Below are positions 44,474 through 54,595 of a DNA stretch of 64,000 bases, in pieces; position 1 is the first letter of the stretch; each line of letters starts with the position of its first letter. The stretch covers positions 1 to 64,000 of the forward strand of contig NZ_QPIW01000024.1 of the NCBI RefSeq assembly GCF_003339505.1, read 5' to 3'. The notes below the pieces were generated by a model that saw only the letters and a list, made by a program, of their open reading frames with translations, was not told the origin of the DNA and did no database searches. The position numbers were made by a program, and so were the translations under genes. This DNA comes from Runella aurantiaca (lineage in GTDB: Bacteria; Bacteroidota; Bacteroidia; Cytophagales; Spirosomataceae).

Positions 44474-45505
44474 ATGTCAATGGCAAAGGCTAAATTAGAG
44501 TACATCTGGTTGGACGGCTACAAGCCCACCCAAAGTTTGCGTAGTAAAACCAAAATTGAGTCTGATTTCACCGGTAAATTAGAGGAATGCGGTATGTGGT
44601 CGTTTGACGGTTCTTCTACAGAGCAGGCATCAGGCGGTTCGTCTGACTGTTTGTTGAAGCCTGTGTTTATTTGCCCAGATCCTGAGCGTTCTAAATTAGG
44701 AACACCCGCTTACCTAGTAATGTGCGAAGTGCTTAACGCTGACGGTACTCCTCACGAGTCTAACGGCCGCGCCACGATTGAAGATGATGACAATGATTTT
44801 TGGTTTGGTTTTGAGCAGGAATATTTCCTTTGGAACCTTGAAACTGACAAGCCCCTTGGATTCCCAGCCAATGGCTATCCAGCGCCTCAAGGACCTTACT
44901 ACTGCTCAGTAGGCGCAAAAAATGCTTTTGGACGCGATATTATCGAAGAACACCTTGAATATACATTGCAAGCTGGCTTGAACGTTGAAGGTATCAACGC
45001 CGAAGTAGCCGCTGGTCAGTGGGAATACCAAATTTTTGCAAAAGGTGCTAAAGAAGCTGGTGACCAAATCTGGGTTGCTCGCTACTTGTTGGAGCGCATC
45101 GGTGAGAAATATGGAGTAGGCATTAACTTGCACTGCAAGCCACTCGGAGCTACCGATTGGAACGGTTCGGGAATGCACGCCAACTTCTCAAATACAGCTT
45201 TGCGTACTGCTGGTAACAAAGAAACGTACGACAAGATTTGTGAAGCATTTGCTCCAGTAGTTGCTGAACACATTGCCGTGTATGGTGCTGATAACCACTT
45301 GCGTTTGACTGGTAAGCACGAAACACAATCAATTGACCAATTCTCTTACGGTATCTCTGACCGTGGAGCCTCTATTCGTATCCCTATCGCCGCAGTTCAA
45401 AAAGGCTGGAAGGGATGGTTAGAAGATCGTCGTCCAAACTCGGCTGCCGATCCTTATAAAGTAGCGGCTCGCATTATCAAGACCGTTAAAGGCGTGAAAA
45501 TCTGA
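44474..45505 (+). CDS. glnII: Glutamine synthetase, GSII type
   Basis: 343 residues, the short eukaryote-like type and not the ~470-residue GSI. An ATG two codons in is an alternative start. Beta-grasp N-terminus: LEYIWLDGYKPTQSLRSKTK. Active-site segments: MWSFDGSSTEQA, WFGFEQEYFL, INAEVAAGQWEYQI, WNGSGMHANFSN and DRGASIRIP. It joins ammonia to glutamate using ATP in the cytoplasm. It lies alone between a 500-base AT-rich leader and a strong terminator. No adenylylation site is expected for this class, so control is likely transcriptional. Confidence 0.95.
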   Translation: MSMAKAKLEYIWLDGYKPTQSLRSKTKIESDFTGKLEECGMWSFDGSSTEQASGGSSDCLLKPVFICPDPERSKLGTPAYLVMCEVLNADGTPHESNGRATIEDDDNDFWFGFEQEYFLWNLETDKPLGFPANGYPAPQGPYYCSVGAKNAFGRDIIEEHLEYTLQAGLNVEGINAEVAAGQWEYQIFAKGAKEAGDQIWVARYLLERIGEKYGVGINLHCKPLGATDWNGSGMHANFSNTALRTAGNKETYDKICEAFAPVVAEHIAVYGADNHLRLTGKHETQSIDQFSYGISDRGASIRIPIAAVQKGWKGWLEDRRPNSAADPYKVAARIIKTVKGVKI

Positions 45506-45525
45506 TTTTTGGAATACATAGCACT

Positions 45526-45554
45526 AAAAAACCCCGTCTTTGGCGGGGTTTTTT
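45526..45554 (+). terminator. Terminator after glutamine synthetase
   Basis: A-run, CCCCG (45532-45536), 7-base loop, CGGGG (45544-45548), then six T. The A-run and T-run extend the stem to 11 bp. Confidence 0.92.
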
Positions 45555-45809
45555 GTTGAAAAGTACTTGGCTTTAATGGTATGTTTTTTTGGCTTTTATC
45601 GATTCTTTTATCGTTTTGGTATAAAATTGGATACGTACAATTACTTATTTTATATATTAAATTTTGATTAAAAATTTTCTTGTGGCTCAATCGGTAAATT
45701 TTATTTTCTTTAAAACCGCTGAAAATAGGGGGAAAAACTTGTTTTTTTTTCTTTTCTTTAAGGAAAATTTTAATTTTTTGCGTTTCTAACAGCGTTTATC
45801 TTACCCTAT
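45555..45809. other. T/A-rich spacer before the sugar cluster
   Basis: No gene seen. It contains long T-runs (a run of nine or more near 45741) and presumably the promoter of the FdtA-like gene; AATTTTTTG at about 45772-45780 is a near-match to the -7 box. Confidence 0.4.
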
Positions 45810-46175
45810 ATGCCCCAACTGATTGAATTAAGTACCTTTGGTGACCCCAATGGAAAGCTTACCGTTTTTGAAAAAATTCTTCCTGGTGACATTAAAAGAG
45901 CCTTTTATATCTACGGAGTTCCTCCAGAGGAACAGAGGGCCAAACACGGACATAAAAAAACATGGAATGCCCTTATTCCAGTAGCAGGCAGTTGCCGAAT
46001 TGTTGTTACATCAAAGGACGGTGAGCAGACTTTTTATTTAAATCATCCCGCCCAATGTTTAATTATTGAGCCGGGAGATTGGCATATAATGGATGAGTTT
46101 TCGTCTGATGCCATCCTGCTGGTTTTGTCTAACGAATACTACGATAAAGAAGACTACGTATACCAAAAACCATGA
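45810..46175 (+). CDS. FdtA/QdtA-like dTDP-4-keto-6-deoxyglucose isomerase
   Basis: 121 residues forming one cupin (WxcM-like). The catalytic segment [20 protein letters not shown] holds the family histidines, followed by [19 protein letters not shown]. Members convert dTDP-4-keto-6-deoxyglucose to the 3-keto sugar, the substrate of the 3-aminotransferase encoded next. Whether the 4-epimer (FdtA) or the gluco form (QdtA) is produced cannot be told. The stop overlaps the next start (ATGA at 46172-46175), so the two are translationally coupled. Confidence 0.85.
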   Translation: MPQLIELSTFGDPNGKLTVFEKILPGDIKRAFYIYGVPPEEQRAKHGHKKTWNALIPVAGSCRIVVTSKDGEQTFYLNHPAQCLIIEPGDWHIMDEFSSDAILLVLSNEYYDKEDYVYQKP

Positions 46176-47299
46176 TACCTCACCTAGACCTAAAGCAAAT
46201 CAATCGGCCGTATCAGGCTGAAATTGCCGAAGCTATGCAAAGAGTGGCGGAGTCGGGATGGTATGTGTTGGGTAGAGAGGTCGCTTCTTTTGAGCAAAGT
46301 TGGGCTGCTTATTGCGGTGTTTCGCATTGTATTGGGGTTGCTAATGGCCTCAATGCCTTGGAATTGATATTTAAAGCCTTCGATTTTCCCGAAGGAAGTG
46401 AGGTGATTGTACCAGCCAATACCTACATTGCTTCTATACTTTCAGTAACGAGTTTGGGCTTGAAACCAGTTTGGGTAGAGCCTGACCCCAAAACGTATAA
46501 TATTGATCCGAAAAAAATTGAGCGAAAAATTACCCCGAAAACCAAGGCTATTCTAGCCGTGCATCTGTACGGAAAATGCTGTACGATGAAACCCATTTGG
46601 GAGCTTGCTCAAACCTATGACTTAAAAATTATTGAGGATGCGGCCCAAGCGCATGGAGCGACTTATGCAGGACTGAAAGCGGGTAATTTGTCGGATGCTG
46701 CGGCATTTAGTTTTTATCCAACCAAAAATTTGGGCGCTTTGGGAGATGCTGGCGCCGTAACCACAAATAATGCCGAATTGGCGCGTAAAATCTCAAGTCT
46801 GCGCAATTATGGCTCTACCATCAAGTATTACAACGACCACGTAGGCACCAACAGTCGGTTGGATGAATTGCAAGCGGCGATTTTGAACGTAAAGTTGGGG
46901 TATTTGGATGCCGAAAATATTCGCCGTCGAGAATTGGCCCGTTATTTCCTTTCGGAAATCAAAAATCCTGATTTAATACTGCCAAACGTGAAAACGCTTT
47001 ACGAAGACGCTTGGCACCTTTTTGTGGTGAGGCATCCTAAAAGAGAAGAATTTATCGACTATTTAATGGACAATGGCATTCAGGCCACGGTTCATTATCC
47101 CGTTCCGCCTCATAAGCAAAGAGCCTACGCTGAATATAATCACTTAAGTTTGCCCATTACGGAGCAAATTCACAACGAAGTGGTGAGTCTGCCGCTTCAT
47201 CCTGCGCTGACCAACGAAGAGGCTGCGTATATTGTTCAAACCATCAATCAATCAGTCCTTCAATCTCATGCTGCTGTCGGTTATTATTCCGGTGTATAA
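46172..47299 (+). CDS. DegT/DnrJ/EryC1 sugar 3-aminotransferase (FdtB-like)
   Basis: 375 residues of the PLP-dependent DegT family. The PLP lysine is K185 in [17 protein letters not shown]; the earlier [11 protein letters not shown] (PLP ring Asp) and the late [10 protein letters not shown] and HYPVPPHKQ are typical. With the coupled isomerase it should make dTDP-3-amino-3,6-dideoxyhexose for a surface polysaccharide. The last 11 codons overlap the start of the glycosyltransferase gene by 32 bases. Confidence 0.9.
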   Translation: MIPHLDLKQINRPYQAEIAEAMQRVAESGWYVLGREVASFEQSWAAYCGVSHCIGVANGLNALELIFKAFDFPEGSEVIVPANTYIASILSVTSLGLKPVWVEPDPKTYNIDPKKIERKITPKTKAILAVHLYGKCCTMKPIWELAQTYDLKIIEDAAQAHGATYAGLKAGNLSDAAAFSFYPTKNLGALGDAGAVTTNNAELARKISSLRNYGSTIKYYNDHVGTNSRLDELQAAILNVKLGYLDAENIRRRELARYFLSEIKNPDLILPNVKTLYEDAWHLFVVRHPKREEFIDYLMDNGIQATVHYPVPPHKQRAYAEYNHLSLPITEQIHNEVVSLPLHPALTNEEAAYIVQTINQSVLQSHAAVGYYSGV

Positions 47300-48179
47300 T
47301 AGTGCCCGGACCATCGGCAGGCTTGTTGAACATGTACTGGAAACGTTGGATAAAAGTACCCTCGAAATCATTTTGGTCAATGATTGTAGCCGCGACGACT
47401 CCGAAAGGGTCTGTACAGAGTTGGCGCGCCGTTTTGAGCAGGTTAAGTTCATCTCGCTTCGTCGAAACTTTGGGGAGTTCAATGCGGTTATGTGTGGGCT
47501 AAACCATGCTTCGGGAGATTACTGCGTAATGATTGATGATGATTTTCAGAATCCTCCTTCCGAAATTCTGAAGTTAATGACCACGGCCCAAGACCATCAA
47601 TACGATGTGGTTTTTTCGTTTTACGGTCAAAAACAACATTCATTGTTTCGAAATTTTGGCAGTATGCTGGTCAATCGCCTTACCACTTGGCTTTTGGAAA
47701 AACCCAAGGACCTGTATTTGTCGAGCTTCAAACTTATCTCGAAGCCAGTCGTGCAAGAAATCATCAAGTACAAAGGACCTTATCCTTATATTGACGGATT
47801 GATTTTCCGCGTAACGCGCAACGTGGGGCGGGTGCAGGTATCTCATAACAAACGCGAAGATGGGCAGTCGGGCTATACGCTGCGAAAACTGACGTCTTTG
47901 TTTCTGACGATTTTTTTTGGTTATTCCCTCAAACCCTTGCGGTTACTCACAGCGGCGGGTTTATTGTTTATGGGACTGTCATGTGTTTCGGCTTTTGTTG
48001 ATTTAATACTTTATGCGTTTCGTGCGCAGCTTTTTATCCTTAATTCTGCCCTTATTTTACTGATTTTTTTCAGTGGAATGATTTTGACGGCTTTGGGGGT
48101 GGTGGGAGAGTACATTGGCCGGATTTACATGGATCAAAGCGGACTCCCGCAGTATATCGAGAAAAGTGTTTCTAAATAA
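47268..48179 (+). CDS. GT2 glycosyltransferase, DPM/ArnC-like
   Basis: 303 residues from ATG 47268 ([17 protein letters not shown]); the longer frame from 47232 only reads through the previous gene. The GT-A domain has [10 protein letters not shown] and the metal-binding IDDDFQNPP. Two C-terminal membrane helices follow ([20 protein letters not shown] and [22 protein letters not shown]), as in polyprenyl-phosphate glycosyltransferases. It probably loads a sugar on undecaprenyl phosphate at the inner membrane. Overlap with the aminotransferase gene indicates an operon. Confidence 0.9.
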   Translation: MLLSVIIPVYNSARTIGRLVEHVLETLDKSTLEIILVNDCSRDDSERVCTELARRFEQVKFISLRRNFGEFNAVMCGLNHASGDYCVMIDDDFQNPPSEILKLMTTAQDHQYDVVFSFYGQKQHSLFRNFGSMLVNRLTTWLLEKPKDLYLSSFKLISKPVVQEIIKYKGPYPYIDGLIFRVTRNVGRVQVSHNKREDGQSGYTLRKLTSLFLTIFFGYSLKPLRLLTAAGLLFMGLSCVSAFVDLILYAFRAQLFILNSALILLIFFSGMILTALGVVGEYIGRIYMDQSGLPQYIEKSVSK

Positions 48180-48227
48180 TGAATGCCAAAAACATATTTT
48201 CCGAACTAGTGATATTTTTGTGAACCC

Positions 48228-49007
48228 ATGATAGGTAAATACGACGAATATAAACGCATGTATGATGCGGAACGCCATTTGTGGTGGTACCGGGTTTTGC
48301 ACCAGAAGGTGACAAGGAGTATTAAAAAACACTTCCCAAACCGCCCTGATATTTCAATTCTTGATGCTGGATGTGGCACTGGAGGAATGCTGATGCACTT
48401 GCTTGAAGAGGGGTTTTCTACTATTGAAGGGTTTGATTTTTCGGAAGATGGTGTTGCTTTTTCACAAATGAGAGGTTTGGCCGTGACCCATCATGACCTC
48501 ACAAAAATTGCCGAATACAAGCCTGGGCAGCAATTTGATGTTATCATTTGCAACGATGTGTTCACGTATTTCAGCGATGCCGTAATTCAGAAAATCATAA
48601 TGGGTATTGGTACTAAGCTTAAACCGGGAGGAGTTTTTATTACGAACAATAACTCACACGAGGCTTTTTCGGGTATACATGATATTGTGGTAGGCGGCCA
48701 AAAACGTTTTATTAAGGAGGATTTAGAGCGATTGGTAGATAGGGCAGGCTTATCTATTTCTTATGCGACCTACTGGAGTTTTTTCCTTTCCCCCCTGATT
48801 ATGGCGGTTCGGGCGTGGCAACGTTTTCAGTTGCGTCGGGGATGGATAGATTTGTCAAAACAAGCTTCTGATGTAGCAGTACCTCCTTTTTTTATTAATA
48901 TTCCCCTTTATTGGCTTGTCAAGCTGGAAGAGGCGGTTTTACCCCGGGCACCGTTCGGAAGCTCCCTTTTTACAGTAATGAATCCTGCCAGGCAGGTAAA
49001 GGAGTAA
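48228..49007 (+). CDS. Class I SAM-dependent methyltransferase
   Basis: 259 residues. SAM motif I is ISILDAGCGTGGMLMHL, then IEGFDFSEDGVAFSQMRG and the motif IV-like FDVIICNDVFTYFSD. The start MIGKYDEYKRMYDAERHLWWYRVLHQ is common in methyltransferases of polysaccharide and glycolipid clusters. It probably methylates the sugar or lipid product of this cluster. The last ~60 residues contain a hydrophobic stretch (PPFFINIPLYWLVKLEEAVL), possibly a membrane contact. Confidence 0.85.
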   Translation: MIGKYDEYKRMYDAERHLWWYRVLHQKVTRSIKKHFPNRPDISILDAGCGTGGMLMHLLEEGFSTIEGFDFSEDGVAFSQMRGLAVTHHDLTKIAEYKPGQQFDVIICNDVFTYFSDAVIQKIIMGIGTKLKPGGVFITNNNSHEAFSGIHDIVVGGQKRFIKEDLERLVDRAGLSISYATYWSFFLSPLIMAVRAWQRFQLRRGWIDLSKQASDVAVPPFFINIPLYWLVKLEEAVLPRAPFGSSLFTVMNPARQVKE

Positions 49008-49012
49008 GATAA

Positions 49013-50578
49013 ATGCATAAAAATAAAACAGTTAATTGGCTTTTAGTAGGGCTGATAGTGGGTGTGTTTCTGCTTAGGTGGAGCAACATGACCCCTCGCG
49101 AGCCTAATATTGATACAAGTACGTGGTTGGCAGGCGTTATTTCGATTGATAAATCCTCCGACCCGATTTGGACTTGGCTCAATTACACCGACGGCCGTCC
49201 TCTAACGGTTGTTCCGTTGCTCATCGCCAATGCGTTGGGGTTTGACGCCACTTACCCCGTGGCTGAAGGCGTCGGGATTGTTTGTTGGTTGTTTACCCTC
49301 GTTATTTTATACAACACACTTCGTTGGCTCTCCCTATCAGCTTTACGGGCGTTGATCGTAGTGTTACCGTTGCTGACGTGGTTGGGCACTACTGCTTATC
49401 ACGATCATCTTGCCTATAATTCAGAAGCTGTGAGTGTATTGATGCTCACCGCTGGCATCGGTGCGTACGTTTATGCGTTTCATCGGCGAGATTTACCAGC
49501 GGACAATCGTCAGCTTTCAGTTGTGTTTTGGCTGAGTTTGGGAATTGGGTTGGGCTTGCTGGTCTATGCTAAGTTTCAAAATGTGCCAATGGGCTTAGTT
49601 ATTGCCGCTTTTCTTGCTTACGAACTCATTATCCAAAAAGGCTGGAAAAGCCTGTGTTGGTTGGTGGTAGGAGGGTTTATGCCCACGGTAGTCGTCAACG
49701 TTTATTTTGCCCTGCGCGGAGAGTTTGACACGTTCTGGAACAACTACTTTTGGTATTATTTTTATTATGGCTATTCGGAGGAGTTTTCTAAACTGCCAGT
49801 ATGGAAACGTTTCAGCCCTTGGCGGGTGGGGAGTTTGATGTGGCAAAGTTACGCCATTCGTTTTGTGTTTGGCGGGTGGTGTTTGGCGGTGCTTGTAGGT
49901 TTTCTTGGCACCGTTAAAAAACTAAGTTTAGACCGTTCTAACCGACTGTTGTTGTTTGCTGCCACTTTTTTGTGCGTCACTTTTTACGCTATCTTACAAT
50001 CTGGAAATCCCTACACGCATTACACGCTCTTTCTGCCGATGCCGCTTACCTTTCTCATCGGAGTCCTCTTGAGTCGCCCTTCTGCAACTCAGTGGGGCTC
50101 TCTCAAAAACGTAGTGTATGGTATTGTACTGGTGAGTGCCATAGGGCAGGGGATTTTTAACCTCACCCAACGCCAACCGCTAGAGCCACTAGGATACGAT
50201 GGAATTGACCAACAGGTAGTAAAAATTATCAAAGAAAATACGCATCCTACTGACCATTTGGTTATTTGGGGCTACGCAGATCGGTTTTATGTTTATACGG
50301 GATTGCCCATGGGCTACCGTTGGCCGCACACCATCGGAATTTATTGGCCCAGCGCCCAGCATGACATTCGTGTGAAAGACTTTTTAGCGGATATGAACCA
50401 AAATCAACCCGTCATTTTTGTGGATTTGAACGGGAGTCTGATAAATACGGAAGGAAAAACTGAGCACCAACATGAGTATTTCCCGCCGATTGCTAATTTT
50501 GTAAAACAACATTATCAACTGATAGCCCAAGTAAATGATGGTTCGCCAAAGGGCGCGCGGATTTATAAACGAAAGTAA
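49013..50578 (+). CDS. Multi-pass membrane glycosyltransferase, ArnT/GT39-like
   Basis: 521 residues with about ten to eleven membrane helices and a soluble C-terminal ~110 residues. The first loop carries the acidic residues expected in GT-C enzymes (REPNIDTSTW). The C-terminal part has VIWGYADRFYVYTGLPMGYRW and PVIFVDLNG. It should transfer a polyprenyl-phosphate-linked sugar to an acceptor in the periplasm, matching the GT2 enzyme upstream. It begins 5 bases after the methyltransferase stop. Exact acceptor unknown. Confidence 0.75.
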   Translation: MHKNKTVNWLLVGLIVGVFLLRWSNMTPREPNIDTSTWLAGVISIDKSSDPIWTWLNYTDGRPLTVVPLLIANALGFDATYPVAEGVGIVCWLFTLVILYNTLRWLSLSALRALIVVLPLLTWLGTTAYHDHLAYNSEAVSVLMLTAGIGAYVYAFHRRDLPADNRQLSVVFWLSLGIGLGLLVYAKFQNVPMGLVIAAFLAYELIIQKGWKSLCWLVVGGFMPTVVVNVYFALRGEFDTFWNNYFWYYFYYGYSEEFSKLPVWKRFSPWRVGSLMWQSYAIRFVFGGWCLAVLVGFLGTVKKLSLDRSNRLLLFAATFLCVTFYAILQSGNPYTHYTLFLPMPLTFLIGVLLSRPSATQWGSLKNVVYGIVLVSAIGQGIFNLTQRQPLEPLGYDGIDQQVVKIIKENTHPTDHLVIWGYADRFYVYTGLPMGYRWPHTIGIYWPSAQHDIRVKDFLADMNQNQPVIFVDLNGSLINTEGKTEHQHEYFPPIANFVKQHYQLIAQVNDGSPKGARIYKRK

Positions 50579-50580
50579 AA

Positions 50581-51651
50581 ATGAACGAAAAAAGCACCGA
50601 ATTTTTGTATACCTATCTCAACAATGCTTCGCCCACCGGATTTGAATCGTCGGGACAGCAGATTTGGTTGGATTATTTAAAACCCTACATTGATGATTAT
50701 TTTGTGGATACCTACGGAACCGCCGTGGGCGTCATCAATGAAGGAAAGCCCTACAAGGTCGTGATTGAAGCCCACTCCGATGAGATTTCGTGGTTTGTCA
50801 ATTACATTTCCGACGACGGTTATATTTATGTAATCCGCAACGGGGGCTCTGATGCCGTCATTGCGCCTTCCATGCGTGTTAATTTACACACCAAAAAAGG
50901 CGTTGTCAAGGGTGTTTTTGGCTGGCCTGCCATCCACGTACGCGAACTCGCCAAAGATACTGCTCCTAAAGTGGCTGACCTGACGATTGACGTAGGCGCA
51001 ACCACGAAGCAGGAAGTGCTTGACATGGGTATTCACGTCGGAACGGTAGCTACTTTCTCGGATGGCCTGTTTGAATTGAACAACCGTTATTTTGTTGGAC
51101 GGGCGTTGGACAACCGCATTGGTGGATTTATGATTGCGGAAGTAGCTCGCCTGTTGGACGAAAACGCCATCAATCTGCCTTTTACGCTTTACATTGTCAA
51201 CTCAGTACAGGAAGAAATCGGTCTGCGCGGCGCGGAGATGATTGTGCGTCGCCTGAAACCTGACTTGGCGATTTGTACCGACGTAACGCACGATACCCAA
51301 TCGCCGATGTACAAGAAAAAAGAACAAGGGGATTTGAAATGCGGAAGCGGCCCAGTATTGTGCTACGGTCCAGCGGTGCAAAACAACGTATTGGATATGC
51401 TGATTCAGATAGCCGAAGAGAAAAAGATTCCGTTTCAGCGCCAAGCCGTTAGCCGTTCTACTGGAACAGATACCGATGCTTTTGCGTATGCAACGGAAGG
51501 GGTGGCTTCGGCTTTAATTTCACTTCCGCTCAAATACATGCACACCACTGTTGAAACGGTTCATAAGGAGGACGTGCAGAATGTCATTAACCTCATGTAC
51601 GAAGTGTTGGTGCAATTGAAAGGAGATGAGGATTTTAGATACTTGAAGTAA
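50581..51651 (+). CDS. M42-family metallopeptidase (glutamyl aminopeptidase/cellulase-M type)
   Basis: 356 residues. Metal ligands are visible in IEAHSDEISW (H65, D67), GRALDNRIGG, VQEEIGLRGA (catalytic and metal Glu) and CTDVTHDTQ, with the late KYMHTTVETVHKEDV His. The inserted beta-barrel domain (residues ~75-165) is typical of M42. No signal peptide, so it is a cytoplasmic, probably dodecameric aminopeptidase. It starts 2 bases after the glycosyltransferase stop, so it is co-transcribed but functionally unrelated to the sugar genes. A terminator follows. Confidence 0.92.
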   Translation: MNEKSTEFLYTYLNNASPTGFESSGQQIWLDYLKPYIDDYFVDTYGTAVGVINEGKPYKVVIEAHSDEISWFVNYISDDGYIYVIRNGGSDAVIAPSMRVNLHTKKGVVKGVFGWPAIHVRELAKDTAPKVADLTIDVGATTKQEVLDMGIHVGTVATFSDGLFELNNRYFVGRALDNRIGGFMIAEVARLLDENAINLPFTLYIVNSVQEEIGLRGAEMIVRRLKPDLAICTDVTHDTQSPMYKKKEQGDLKCGSGPVLCYGPAVQNNVLDMLIQIAEEKKIPFQRQAVSRSTGTDTDAFAYATEGVASALISLPLKYMHTTVETVHKEDVQNVINLMYEVLVQLKGDEDFRYLK

Positions 51652-51684
51652 TGATAGTTTGAAAAAACAATGGTTTTTATTCTG

Positions 51685-51716
51685 CAAAGTGCCCGTTTAA
51701 GGCACTTTGTTTTTTT
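51685..51716 (+). terminator. Terminator after the M42 gene
   Basis: CAAAGTGCC (51685-51693) pairs with GGCACTTTG (51701-51709), then seven T (51710-51716). Confidence 0.92.
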
Positions 51717-51761
51717 ATCAGCCTATAAAGTTTGGTCCAAAAGTAACCTCTTTGCATTCTC

Positions 51762-54512
51762 TTAATTACATCCCTGAATTTGAGCTTTAAATACGCTACT
51801 GGCTTCGGCCTGAAACCCTGGGTTTAATTCAATTGCGGCCCCTGCCTGATAAACAACATTCGCTCCGCTTTGAATGAGGTTGGCGGCTTGGATGGTTTGC
51901 CCTGCCTGAATCGTCATGGGTTCACCGTTCGCTAGGGTTTGGGTCAACGTCCGTGCAGGTGGGCAAGGATCAGTGACGGTAAATGTTCGCTCGGCAAACG
52001 CGCCGTTGGTGGTATAATTCCCTGCCTGAACGGCGCGTACCCGTACCGTTCCTTCTTGCCCGGTAAGCGTGATGAGGTTTCCATTGGAAAGGGTGGCGGG
52101 CCCGCTGAGGACAAAATACTTGATGGCAAGCCCCGAAGAAGCAGTGGCATTGAGCGCAAAAGCAGGTGAGGTGATTAGCTTGGGCGGGACAGAATCCAGC
52201 GTAACGGTTTGTTGCGTAATGGGCCGCGTTACGTTGAAAGTCCGCTCCACAATCGGGGCTTGATTATAGTTAGTGAGAGTGCTTCCGTGTTGAGTCGCCC
52301 GAATTTTCACTGGCCCAGGTTTTCCCGTTAAAGTAACGGTTGAGCCGCCCACGGTTGCGGGGCCCGAAACCAAGTAGTAGGAAATAGGCAACGTGGAACT
52401 TGCGGTAGCATTTAGGGCAAAGGCCGAAGCCGTCGTTAACTTGTCGGGGATAGCGGGGAAGGTAATGGATTGCTGTAAACCGACACAATTGAGGTTAATG
52501 TCTTTGGTATAAGTTGTTGATAATCCCTGCTGGTCGGTGACGATGAGATAAATCCGAATCCAGTAGGTAGCCACCCCCTTTTCGCACTCCAAGGAAGGGA
52601 GGGAGATGTTTTGATTGTTGTTGGTGTATGTTATGTAAAGGTGCTCGTGGTCATTATGAGCGAGCATGATTTTCCAGACGTAGGTAAGTTGGGCGCTATC
52701 GGTATGGTCGTCGGAGGCAAAGGCGCTGAGGGTGATAGGGTATGCGGCATTGGCCGCAATAGAATTCAGCGAGTGAATACTGCTGCTGTCGATGACGGGA
52801 GGGGTGTTGTTGAGGCTTACGTAGAGAGAATCGTAGCCTTTTTCGCCGTTGGGGTCGGTCACGGTGAGTTTTACCTTGTACGATGTTTGCCCTGCATTCG
52901 TAAAAACGTGGTGAGGGGCAAGAGTAGTTTCTACGGGGCTACCATCGCCAAAATTCCATTGGTAAGTAATCGTTTGGTTGTCGGGGTCGTAGGAGTCTAG
53001 GGCCGAAAACGCCGTGATTAAGGGGCTGATGCCCGCCGTGGTATCAGCTTTTATTTTGGCAATGGGCGGTTGATTGCCGGGAGAATAGCGCATTCGACGA
53101 ATTTGCAGATTTCCAAATGAAACGTAGTAAATGGTGCCCTCTATGGGGTGAATTGCCATAGACACCATGCCCCCGCCAATGTTATAATTGAAGCGATTGA
53201 CGTATTGGACATTGTAGTTAGCATCTAATTTTACGTTATAAACAATCCCGCTGGCATCACCCACAAAATAAGTGTTTTTGTACGCTGGAGGATAGGTATC
53301 TTTATCATAATACACACCAGCTACGGCTGAGTTTCCCTGCATTGGGTTGATGCCCGGTACCTGAGGGCTACCTATGTTAAAAATGGTGTCATTTTTGATA
53401 GCGCGGCCTGTCCCTGTGCGATAATCAACGATGGGTTTTTGTGGGTTTGCAGGAGCATATTGGGTAAGTGGTCGATTGTGGCTGACATCCATCCCCTCTT
53501 TGAATGGCCACCCAAAATTTTGCCCACTTTCCACTACCAAATTATACTCTTCTTTATCTCCTTGTCCTACATCACCCACCAAAAAATCCCCAGGGTCGTC
53601 GGTGTGATTGCCAGTGAGGGGAATGTGCATGATTCGGAAAGGGTTTCGAAATCCGCTCGCCCAAACTCTGGACTGGGCGGTGCGTGGGCTAGTGGGGTTG
53701 TAGTACGGGTTGGAGGGTAGGCCGTCTCCCGTATTGGGGTCGATGCGTAGAAGCTTACCGCAATGAGAGCTAAGGAGTTGAGAACGATTGGCTCCGATGT
53801 TTTCGGCGTTGGTCATTACACCTCTATTCAAGCATTCTTGATAGGCGGTTTCGGGGTGGGAACCATTATCATCGTTGGAGTAATAAGCGCCGTCGCCGGT
53901 CGAAACAATGAGAGAATTGTCGGTTCCAAATACCAACGTACCACCCATGTGCGATAGCTTTGTGATGGGTATGCCCGTGGAGTTGCTTTCGCCAATGAGG
54001 ATTTTATTTGACGAACTTCCGTAATCGGTCGTTGGCAAAAGGGTTGGGTGATTTGGGTTGTTGGCTTTGAAGCGTTTGACCCTTCCAATGGCGGCATCTT
54101 CGCTGCTGCCCCCTACAATGTGACTTGAATAATACACATAAAAAAAGCCATTGGTGAAAAAATCAGGGTCTAGCACAAAACCCAACATTCCTCCGTCAAA
54201 ATTACCTTTGACATCTCCTCGAATGTCGAGCATCAGCGACCATGAATAATTGTCTTTATTTGTGTTGGGCAGTACATACGGCAATACAAATACCCGTCCG
54301 TCTTTGGTCCACGCGAAAGTTCGTCCGTTTGCATCGAAGGTGACTCCGACTATGGAGGCACTTGTTCCGTTGACTCCTTCATTTGGTAGCCAAATCCCCC
54401 TAAACGATTCATCAACAAAGCCAGATTGAACTTGTGCAGTGCTGTTTAATGCCGTGATAAGTAGCGTAACAATGAAAAATGCCGTTTTTTTTAATATAGA
54501 ATTCAGTCTCAT
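51762..54512 (-). CDS. Secreted glucose/sorbosone dehydrogenase-like protein with PKD, Ig-like and coat-hanger domains
   Basis: 916 residues with a signal peptide ending NSTAQ. Residues ~30-480 are a six-bladed propeller of the PQQ-dependent sugar dehydrogenase type (FVLDPDFFTNGFFYVYYSS, FGTDNSLIVSTGDGAYYSND, SGFRNPFRIM, GDVGQGDKEEYNL). A PKD domain follows at ~490-565 (YQWNFGDGSP), then an Ig/cadherin-like region. Two copies of a ~90-residue repeat come next, each with AFALNATASS and SGPAT. The last ~55 residues (IQAGQTIQAANLIQSGANVV) look like a C-terminal '3-coathanger stack' seen in cell-surface proteins of Bacteroidota. A surface-attached sugar or aldose oxidase-like enzyme is likely; activity is unproven. 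Confidence 0.82.
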   Translation of the reverse strand: MRLNSILKKTAFFIVTLLITALNSTAQVQSGFVDESFRGIWLPNEGVNGTSASIVGVTFDANGRTFAWTKDGRVFVLPYVLPNTNKDNYSWSLMLDIRGDVKGNFDGGMLGFVLDPDFFTNGFFYVYYSSHIVGGSSEDAAIGRVKRFKANNPNHPTLLPTTDYGSSSNKILIGESNSTGIPITKLSHMGGTLVFGTDNSLIVSTGDGAYYSNDDNGSHPETAYQECLNRGVMTNAENIGANRSQLLSSHCGKLLRIDPNTGDGLPSNPYYNPTSPRTAQSRVWASGFRNPFRIMHIPLTGNHTDDPGDFLVGDVGQGDKEEYNLVVESGQNFGWPFKEGMDVSHNRPLTQYAPANPQKPIVDYRTGTGRAIKNDTIFNIGSPQVPGINPMQGNSAVAGVYYDKDTYPPAYKNTYFVGDASGIVYNVKLDANYNVQYVNRFNYNIGGGMVSMAIHPIEGTIYYVSFGNLQIRRMRYSPGNQPPIAKIKADTTAGISPLITAFSALDSYDPDNQTITYQWNFGDGSPVETTLAPHHVFTNAGQTSYKVKLTVTDPNGEKGYDSLYVSLNNTPPVIDSSSIHSLNSIAANAAYPITLSAFASDDHTDSAQLTYVWKIMLAHNDHEHLYITYTNNNQNISLPSLECEKGVATYWIRIYLIVTDQQGLSTTYTKDINLNCVGLQQSITFPAIPDKLTTASAFALNATASSTLPISYYLVSGPATVGGSTVTLTGKPGPVKIRATQHGSTLTNYNQAPIVERTFNVTRPITQQTVTLDSVPPKLITSPAFALNATASSGLAIKYFVLSGPATLSNGNLITLTGQEGTVRVRAVQAGNYTTNGAFAERTFTVTDPCPPARTLTQTLANGEPMTIQAGQTIQAANLIQSGANVVYQAGAAIELNPGFQAEASSVFKAQIQGCN

Positions 54513-54587
54513 TTTTGGAAATTCAGTTCAATAATTACCCCATTTTGAATTTTTGTATCTTTTAGGGATAAATTAATTTAATAACGG

Positions 54588-54595
54588 CAAAATTA
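54588..54595 (-). promoter_or_regulatory. Candidate -7 element for the dehydrogenase-like gene
   Basis: On the minus strand 54595-54588 reads TAATTTTG, a match to TAnnTTTG, 76 bases upstream of the start at 54512. No clear -33 box. Confidence 0.4.
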
